Part shown: positions 58,568-64,000 of the stretch, in pieces
Layout of the letters: every line of letters begins with the position of its first letter
Numbering within the stretch: position 1 is the first letter of the stretch
Assembly: GCF_027947535.2 (NCBI RefSeq)
Contig: NZ_JAAGKO020000031.1
Coordinates: forward strand, 37,532-101,531
DNA length: 64,000 nucleotides
DNA from: Streptantibioticus silvisoli
Lineage (GTDB): Bacteria; Actinomycetota; Actinomycetes; Streptomycetales; Streptomycetaceae
Direction: 5' to 3'
The notes under the pieces: model-generated
Database searches by the model: none
What the model saw: only the letters and a program-made list of their open reading frames with translations
What the model was told of the DNA's origin: nothing
Made by a program: the position numbers and the translations under genes

Positions 58568-59941
58568 GTGGATGCTGTCCGGATTTCGGGGGCAGCCGGG
58601 CCGGTGCGGCGGGCCGGGCGGTCGGTGGCGCGCGGGATGAGCCGGAGCGGGCGCGGAATGCGGTCGCTGGTCCGGCGGCTGTCGCACGCGCAGGGCGCCG
58701 GTGAGACCGGGCTGGCGAAGCTGCTGGAGTTGCAGGCGATCAGCTCGGCCGGCGACATGATGATCACCATCGCGCTGGCCAGCACGGTCTTCTTCTCGGT
58801 GCCGACCGGCGAGGCCCGCAACCGGGTGGCGCTGTACCTGCTGATCACCATGGCGCCGTTCGCGTTGCTGGCGCCGGTGATCGGCCCGCTGCTGGACCGT
58901 GTCCCGCACGGGCGGCGGGCGGCGATGGCCGGGTCGATGATGGCCCGCGCGGTGCTGGCCTGGTCGATGTCGACGGTGGTGTCGAGCAACAGCCTGGAGC
59001 TGTACCCGGCGGCGCTGGGCGTGCTGGTGGCGTCGAAGGCCAACGGGGTGGTGCGCAGCGCGGTGGTGCCGCGGCTGCTGCCGCCGCGGATCTCCCTGGT
59101 CAAGGCGAACTCGCGGATGACGCTGTCCGGGTTGCTGGCGACCGCGCTGGCCGCGCCGGTGGGCGGCCTGCTGCATCTGATCGGACCGCAGTGGCCGCTG
59201 TACGGGGCGTTCGTCATCTTCGGCCTGGGCGCGCTGGCGTGTTTCTCGCTGCCGCACACGGTGGATTCGGCCCGGGGCGAGCGCAAGGCGGTACTGCACG
59301 CGGACGACGGCCCCGCGGACCGGACGGGCCGGGCGCGCAGGCGGCCGGGGCTGCGGACGGTGGGCTCGTCGGTGCTGTTCGCGTTGCAGGCCAACTGCGG
59401 GCTGCGCGGGATCTCCGGGCTGCTGACGTTCTTCCTGGCGTTCACCCTGCGCGAGCACCCGGTGGGCGGGCTGAGCGCGGCGGCGTCGCTGGGCCTGGTG
59501 GCGGTGGCGGCCGGCGGCGGGAACGCCTTCGGCAACGTGCTGGGCGCGTGGCTGCGCAGCCGGGCCCCCGAGGTGATCATCACCACGGTGCAGTTCGTGG
59601 TGCTGGGCACGCTGGTGGTGACCGCGCTGGGCTACGGGGTGGTGGCGGTGGCCGTCGCGGCGGCGGTGACCGGGCTGACGCAGGCGATGGGCAAGCTGTC
59701 GCTGGACGCGCTGATCCAGCGTGACGTGCCGGAGGCGGTGCGCACGTCGGCGTTCGCCCGCTCCGAGACGGTGCTCCAGCTGGCGTGGGTGGTCGGCGGC
59801 GGCATCGGAATCGTGCTGCCGCTGTACGGGGTGTGGGGGCTGTCGGTGGGCGCGGGGGTGATCGCGGTGGGCGTCACGCTGACGGCCCGTGGGCTGCTGG
59901 CCGCGGCCCGGCACGGCTCCATGGGCCCGCGCGCGGTGTGA
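58568..59941 (+). CDS. MFS transporter
   Basis: The 457-residue protein has about 40 basic N-terminal residues and then 11-12 transmembrane helices (ITMAPFALLAPVIGPLLDRV, GLLTFFLAFTL, VTALGYGVVAVAVAAAVTGL). The GTG at 58568 has GGGGGAGG nine bases upstream and is preferred over the ATG at 58559. It is divergent from DUF3027. The substrate is unknown. Confidence 0.83.
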   Translation: MDAVRISGAAGPVRRAGRSVARGMSRSGRGMRSLVRRLSHAQGAGETGLAKLLELQAISSAGDMMITIALASTVFFSVPTGEARNRVALYLLITMAPFALLAPVIGPLLDRVPHGRRAAMAGSMMARAVLAWSMSTVVSSNSLELYPAALGVLVASKANGVVRSAVVPRLLPPRISLVKANSRMTLSGLLATALAAPVGGLLHLIGPQWPLYGAFVIFGLGALACFSLPHTVDSARGERKAVLHADDGPADRTGRARRRPGLRTVGSSVLFALQANCGLRGISGLLTFFLAFTLREHPVGGLSAAASLGLVAVAAGGGNAFGNVLGAWLRSRAPEVIITTVQFVVLGTLVVTALGYGVVAVAVAAAVTGLTQAMGKLSLDALIQRDVPEAVRTSAFARSETVLQLAWVVGGGIGIVLPLYGVWGLSVGAGVIAVGVTLTARGLLAAARHGSMGPRAV

Positions 59942-60093
59942 CCGCGGTGGGGGCGTGCGGCGGCGGGGTTCGGGGGCCGCGGCGGGGGAACGCGCGTCGC
60001 CGCCTGCGCCGGGTTCGTACGGAGCGGTTGGCGGGCCGGGGCGGACGCGCGGCTCGCCCCCTACCCGCGCGTGGCGCGGGAGCGTGGGCCAGG

Positions 60094-60099
60094 TAGCCT
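60094..60099 (+). promoter_or_regulatory. -10 element TAGCCT for a leaderless start
   Basis: TAGCCT ends seven bases before the ATG at 60107 and probably drives the DUF2771-mqnB-mqnD run. Confidence 0.5.
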
Positions 60100-60106
60100 G
60101 CGGTTC

Positions 60107-60574
60107 ATGACCATTCGCCGCTCTGCCGCCGCCGTGGGTGCGGTCGCGCTTGGGCTCTTCGCCCTCTCCGCCTGCACGAAGCCGACGCCGCTGGCGACCG
60201 TGACGGTCGGAGAGAAGTCCGTCCACTCGCAGGCCGCCTGCTACAACGACGGCAAGGCGTTGGCCAAGGCCGACCTCCAGAAGTGCCTGACCGCCGACGG
60301 CGGCCAGGAGCTGACCATCGGAGCGGCGGAAAACCTGCACATCGGCGTCGAGCCGGCCATCGCGAACAAGGGATGGTTCCTGGTGGTCAACCAGCAGGAG
60401 ACGCCGGTGATCAAGGACACCTACCGGACCTTCAACGGCTCGTCGCTGTTCCAGGACAGCCAGACCGGCCAGACCAGCACCAAGCCCGCGGTGGTCAACG
60501 TGGTGGAGACCGCCGACGGCACGCAGAACACCGTGGTGGGCGTGTGGCAGTTCAAGCTGGACCCGAAGTCCTGA
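60107..60574 (+). CDS. DUF2771-family lipoprotein
   Basis: The 155-residue product has a lipoprotein signal peptide with lipobox LSAC at about residue 23. A small beta domain follows (LATVTVGEKSVHSQAACYND, IGVEPAIANKGWFLVVNQQE, VVGVWQFKLDPKS). It is a known streptomycete family of unknown role. The GTG of mqnB follows 11 bases after the stop, so they are probably cotranscribed. Confidence 0.8.
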   Translation: MTIRRSAAAVGAVALGLFALSACTKPTPLATVTVGEKSVHSQAACYNDGKALAKADLQKCLTADGGQELTIGAAENLHIGVEPAIANKGWFLVVNQQETPVIKDTYRTFNGSSLFQDSQTGQTSTKPAVVNVVETADGTQNTVVGVWQFKLDPKS

Positions 60575-60585
60575 CCACCGGCGCG

Positions 60586-61329
60586 GTGCGTACCGCCCGG
60601 CTGCTCGTGGTGACCGCGGTCACCGCCGAGCGGGACGCCGTCGCGCGCGGGCTGACCGCGCGGGTGGCGGACGGCGGGGACGCCAACGCGGGCCTTCAGC
60701 ACCCGCTGCCCGGCGGGCTGACCGCGCTGCGGCTGCCGCTGGGCGACGGCGGCACCGCGGACCTGCTGGCGGCCGGGGTCGGCCCGGCGGCGGCCGCCGC
60801 GGGCACGGCGGTGGCGCTGACCGCCGCCGCGGTGGCCGGTGAGCCGTACCGGCTGGTGGTCTCGGCGGGCATCGGCGGCGGTTTCGCGCCCGGTGCCCCG
60901 GTCGGGTCGCTGGTGGTGGCCGACGCGATCGTCGCCGCGGACCTGGGCGCGCAGACGCCCGAAGGATTCGTCCCCGTCACGGAGTTGGGCTTCGGCGTGG
61001 TCCGGCACACTCCGCCCGCCGAACTCGTCGCCGGCGCCGCCCGGTTGACCGCGGCCGCCACGGGTGCGGTGCTGACGGTCTCCACCGTGACCGGGACCGC
61101 GGACCGCGCCCGCGAGCTGACGGACCGTCACCCGGACGCCCTGGTCGAGGCGATGGAGGGCTTCGGGGTGGCCGAGGCCGCCGCCGCGCACGGGGTGCCG
61201 GTCCTCGAACTGCGCGCCGTCTCCAACCCCGTCGGCCCGCGTGACCGCGCCGCCTGGCGCATCGGTGAGGCGCTGACCGCGCTGTCGGAGGCCTTCCGCT
61301 CGCTCGTCCCCCTCCTGGAGTCCTCATGA
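60586..61329 (+). CDS. mqnB: Futalosine hydrolase
   Basis: The enzyme cleaves futalosine to dehypoxanthine futalosine and hypoxanthine in the alternative menaquinone pathway. The nucleosidase-fold motifs are LLVVTAVTAERDAV, LVVSAGIGGGFAPGAPVGS, EAMEGFGVAEAAAAHG and ELRAVSNPVGPRDRAAW. The product is 247 residues from a GTG start. It overlaps mqnD by four bases (ATGA). Confidence 0.93.
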   Translation: MRTARLLVVTAVTAERDAVARGLTARVADGGDANAGLQHPLPGGLTALRLPLGDGGTADLLAAGVGPAAAAAGTAVALTAAAVAGEPYRLVVSAGIGGGFAPGAPVGSLVVADAIVAADLGAQTPEGFVPVTELGFGVVRHTPPAELVAGAARLTAAATGAVLTVSTVTGTADRARELTDRHPDALVEAMEGFGVAEAAAAHGVPVLELRAVSNPVGPRDRAAWRIGEALTALSEAFRSLVPLLESS

Positions 61330-62207
61330 CCGACGCGCTGCGGATGGCGTACTCGCCCTGCCCCAACGACACGTTCACCTTCCACGCGTGGGCGCACGGC
61401 GAACTGCCCGGCGCCCCGGCGCTGGACGTGACCTTCGCCGACATCGATGTGACCAACGGCATGGCGGAACGCGGCGACGGCGACGTGCTGAAGGTGTCGT
61501 ACGCGGTGCTGCCGTGGGTGCTGCGGGAGTACGCGCTGCTGCCGTGCGGCGGCGCGCTGGGCCGCGGCTGCGGTCCGCTGGTGCTGACCCGCGACGACCG
61601 CCCGGCGGCCGGCCTGGCGGGTGCCACGGTCGCGGTGCCGAGTGAACGCTCCACCGCCTACCTGCTGTTCAGGCTGTGGGCGGCCGCCGAGGTGCCGGGC
61701 GGGGTCGGCAGGATCGTGGTGCTGCCGTTCCACGAGATCATGCCGGCGGTGCGCGACGGGCGGGTGGACGCCGGCCTGGTGATCCACGAGGCCCGGTTCA
61801 CCTACCGCGGCTACGACCTGACGTGCCTGGCCGACATGGGCGAGCACTGGGAGCGTGCCACCGGGCTGCCGATCCCGCTGGGCGCGATCATCGCCAAGCG
61901 CTCGCTCGGCGAGCAGACGCTGCGTCAACTCGCCGAATCCGCACGGCAGTCGGTGCGCGCGGCGTGGAAGGACCCGGCCGCTTCGCGCAACTACGTCCTG
62001 GCGCACGCGCAGGAGATGGACGAGTCGGTGGCCGACCAGCACATCGGGCTGTACGTCAACGAGTTCACCGAGGACCTGGGCGAGGCCGGCTACGCCGCGG
62101 TGCGCGGCCTGCTGGACCGCGCGGCGGCCGAGGGGCTGGTACCGCCCCTCGACCCGGACGCGCTGGACTTCCCGGCCGATTCCGCCCGGGCGGCCACCTC
62201 CGCCTGA
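61326..62207 (+). CDS. mqnD: 1,4-dihydroxy-6-naphthoate synthase
   Basis: The enzyme converts cyclic dehypoxanthine futalosine to 1,4-dihydroxy-6-naphthoate in menaquinone synthesis. The 293-residue protein starts with MAYSPCPNDTFTFHAWAHG and has SYAVLPWVLREYALLPCGGA and VDAGLVIHEARFTY. It is coupled to mqnB. The other pathway genes (mqnA, mqnC) are not in this window. Confidence 0.94.
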   Translation: MTDALRMAYSPCPNDTFTFHAWAHGELPGAPALDVTFADIDVTNGMAERGDGDVLKVSYAVLPWVLREYALLPCGGALGRGCGPLVLTRDDRPAAGLAGATVAVPSERSTAYLLFRLWAAAEVPGGVGRIVVLPFHEIMPAVRDGRVDAGLVIHEARFTYRGYDLTCLADMGEHWERATGLPIPLGAIIAKRSLGEQTLRQLAESARQSVRAAWKDPAASRNYVLAHAQEMDESVADQHIGLYVNEFTEDLGEAGYAAVRGLLDRAAAEGLVPPLDPDALDFPADSARAATSA

Positions 62208-62359
62208 GCGGCGCCCGCCGCCCGGGCGGGGTCTCCGCCCGAGCGACCGCCGCCGTCTGGACGGCATCGCCGTCCGGGTGGCCGGTCCGGGAAGCGCCGT
62301 GCGCCGCGTTCACGCTCCACCGGCGGAGCCGGACCGTACGCCGCGGAACGCGGGCGGGG

Positions 62360-62743
62360 TCAGACGTCGAGCTGGTCGGCGACCGCGCGCAGCACGCCGG
62401 CGATCTTGTGGCCGTGCGTCCTCTCCGGGTAGCGGCCGCGTTGCAGGGAGCGGGCGACCTCCTCCAGCAGGGTGGTCAAGTCCTGGACGATGGGCAGGAG
62501 TTCGTCCGGCTTGCGGCGCTGGGCGGCGGCCACCGACGGGGTCGGTTCGAGCACGCTCACCGTCAGCGCCTGGTCGCCGCGCTGTCCGGCCACCACGCCG
62601 AACTCGACCCGCTGACCCGGTTTGAGCACCTCCACGCCGGCCGGCAGCACGGACGAGTGCACGAAGACGTCACCGCCGTCGTCGCGGGACAGGAAGCCGA
62701 AGCCCTTCTCGGTGTTGAACCACTTGACCTTGCCGGTAGGCAC
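62360..62743 (-). CDS. Cold-shock domain protein with a C-terminal helical extension
   Basis: The 127-residue protein starts with a cold-shock domain: GKVKWFNTEKGFGFLSRDDG with RNP1 and VFVHSSVLPAGVEVLKPGQ with RNP2. A 60-residue tail follows (RKPDELLPIVQDLTTLLEEV) that single-domain CSPs lack; this longer form is common in streptomycetes. The start is GTG. It should bind single-stranded RNA or DNA. Confidence 0.92.
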   Translation of the reverse strand: MPTGKVKWFNTEKGFGFLSRDDGGDVFVHSSVLPAGVEVLKPGQRVEFGVVAGQRGDQALTVSVLEPTPSVAAAQRRKPDELLPIVQDLTTLLEEVARSLQRGRYPERTHGHKIAGVLRAVADQLDV

Positions 62744-62930
62744 GTCCGACCTCGTCCTCGTCGCTGAGAGAAGCCCCGCAGGGCACCGCACCGGACGCGG
62801 ACCGGACGCCGGCCACCGGCCCGGACAGCAGTGCGGCGGGTCACAGGTGACCCGCCCGCCTCCAGGCTGGTGGCCGGCGTCCGGCCGGCACGACGCGCAG
62901 GCCACCGTCCGCGGCGCCCGGAACGGGATC

Positions 62931-62936
62931 TACCCT
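62931..62936 (+). promoter_or_regulatory. -10 element TACCCT for a leaderless start
   Basis: TACCCT ends six bases before the GTG at 62943. Confidence 0.45.
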
Positions 62937-62942
62937 GTTGGG

Positions 62943-63185
62943 GTGACCAACGAAACCCGGATGCCCGGCGACCTGCTCGTACGGATCGGCGCGATCGTCT
63001 TCATCGTCGGCGCGGTCGCGACGCTCGCCACGATGACCCCGCTGTTCATCGGCACGACTCCGCTGCCGACCCCCGCCTACTTCGTGTGCATGCTGATGGG
63101 CCTCGGCTTCGCGCTGGCCCTCGGCGGCCTGCTGCGGTCGGCCCTCGCCCAGAAGCGCCGCTCGCGCGAGCCGTCGGCGGTCTGA
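62943..63185 (+). CDS. Small two-helix membrane protein
   Basis: The 80-residue product has two transmembrane helices (LLVRIGAIVFIVGAVATLAT, YFVCMLMGLGFALALGGLL) and a basic C-terminal tail (QKRRSRE). Function is unknown. The start GTG fits a leaderless transcript. Confidence 0.75.
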   Translation: MTNETRMPGDLLVRIGAIVFIVGAVATLATMTPLFIGTTPLPTPAYFVCMLMGLGFALALGGLLRSALAQKRRSREPSAV

Positions 63186-63228
63186 CCGCGCCCGCCCCGC
63201 GGACCGGCCGCCGGTGCGCCGGCGGCGG

Positions 63229-63861
63229 TCAGCCCACCGACGCGGTGTGCGCGGCCAGCCAGCCGGGGAAGGCGGTCAGGTCCGGCAGCACCACGTCGGC
63301 GCCCGCCTCGCGCAGTTCGTCCGCGTCGCACGGGCCGGTGGCGACCGCGACCGACAGGGCGCCGGCCACCCGCGCGCCCCGCACGTCGCCGACGTGGTCG
63401 CCGACGTAGACCGACACGCCGTGCTCACGCAGCGCGGTGCCCTTCGCCTCCGCCCACAGCCCGCCGACCAGCAGGTCCGGCGTCAGGCCCAGGTGGTCCA
63501 GGTGCAGCCGGGCGTTGCGCTCGAACTTGGCGGTGACCACCACCGTGCGCCCGCCGGCCCGGCGGACCGCCTCCAGCGCGTCGTGCGCGCCGGCGATGGC
63601 CGGGGTGGTGGCGATGCCGTGGTCCACGTAGAGCGCCCGGTACCGGTCGGCCATCGGCTCGATCCGCTCGGCCGCGAACCAGTTGGCCAGCTCGTCCTCC
63701 AGCGGCGGCCCGAGCCGGGTGACGACGAGGTCGGTGTCGATGTACGTGGCGGACTCCGCCGAGAGCCGGTCGTAGACCGCCTTGATCCCCGGCCGGGAGT
63801 CGATCAGCGTCATGTCGAGGTCGAAGCCGACCGTCAGCGGTTGCGTGGCCATGGCAGCCAT
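63229..63861 (-). CDS. HAD-family phosphatase
   Basis: The 210-residue product has HAD motif I DLDMTLID, motif II VVVTAKF, motif III with Lys in LWAEAKGTAL, and motif IV VYVGDHVGDVRGAR. It resembles phosphoglycolate-phosphatase-like enzymes, but the substrate is not certain. ATG at 63861 or 63852 is possible. Nothing else is supported from 63862 to the window end. Confidence 0.88.
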   Translation of the reverse strand: MAAMATQPLTVGFDLDMTLIDSRPGIKAVYDRLSAESATYIDTDLVVTRLGPPLEDELANWFAAERIEPMADRYRALYVDHGIATTPAIAGAHDALEAVRRAGGRTVVVTAKFERNARLHLDHLGLTPDLLVGGLWAEAKGTALREHGVSVYVGDHVGDVRGARVAGALSVAVATGPCDADELREAGADVVLPDLTAFPGWLAAHTASVG

Positions 63862-64000
63862 TCTTACCGCCGCCGGGTGACGCGCTCCTGCCGGGTCGGT
63901 GCCGCGACGACCGCGCGGGGGTGAACGGCGGGGGTGGGGGTGCTGCGCGACGGGGGGCGCTGCGCGACGGGGGCGGGGACGGCGCCGGGGCGGACGGGTG

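Noticed and set aside
54050..59941. A 1963-codon plus-strand open frame
   Set aside because: Only its 3' part (58568-59941) is a real MFS gene. The rest is antisense to the sacsin-like and DUF3027 genes and is Arg/Gln/His-rich, as expected of a high-GC shadow frame.

Overview
This is a very GC-rich actinobacterial chromosome segment. The gene content and order point to Streptomyces or a close Streptomycetaceae relative: the rplM-rpsI-glmM cluster, a split S10 and spc/alpha ribosomal superoperon ending in rplQ and truA, the futalosine menaquinone genes mqnB and mqnD, many GTG starts and several leaderless -10 promoters. No rRNA, tRNA, CRISPR array, insertion sequence or biosynthetic cluster was found.

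Layout. (1) 0.25-10 kb is a cell-wall and cofactor block. It holds an alpha/beta hydrolase, alr, an L,D-transpeptidase-like protein without its catalytic domain, acpS, nnr, coaA, glmM, rpsI and rplM. A 43-codon ORF that overlaps acpS looks like the remains of a deleted glmS. (2) 10-14.3 kb carries an ABC-F ATPase, a proline/glutamine-rich membrane protein and truA. (3) 14.3-31.3 kb is the ribosomal superoperon, all on the minus strand. Read in the transcribed direction it is rpsJ-rplC-rplD-rplW-rplB-rpsS-rplV-rpsC-rplP-rpmC-rpsQ / rplN-rplX-rplE-rpsN-rpsH-rplF-rplR-rpsE-rpmD-rplO / secY-adk-map / infA-rpmJ-rpsM-rpsK-rpsD-rpoA-rplQ. Strong hairpins lie at several internal junctions, and many genes are coupled by TGATG or TAATG overlaps.

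(4) 31.8-46.8 kb is an accessory region. It holds a TetR regulator with a long tandemly duplicated Pro/Gln/Thr extension next to a divergent quinone-oxidoreductase-like gene, diverged 160-bp repeats, and four genes each interrupted by one single-base frameshift (a SUFU-domain protein, a P-loop kinase, a lipoprotein and an amidohydrolase). It also holds an anti-sigma-type ATPase, a second TetR, secreted proteins, an SGNH hydrolase, a serine beta-lactamase-like hydrolase with a tandemly triplicated tail, and an aldo/keto reductase. (5) 46.9-64 kb returns to conserved-looking genes: thpR, a MarR-MFS operon, a DUF2530 protein, a P-type ATPase, a sacsin-like GHKL ATPase beside a DUF3027 gene, an MFS protein, a DUF2771 lipoprotein, mqnB-mqnD, a cold-shock protein and a HAD hydrolase.

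The strongest candidates for a second look are the glmS remnant, the repeat-expanded TetR, the cluster of single-base frameshifts, the 160-bp intergenic repeat pair and the uncharacterised sacsin-like/DUF3027 pair. No complete new defence or biosynthetic system can be supported from the sequence alone.
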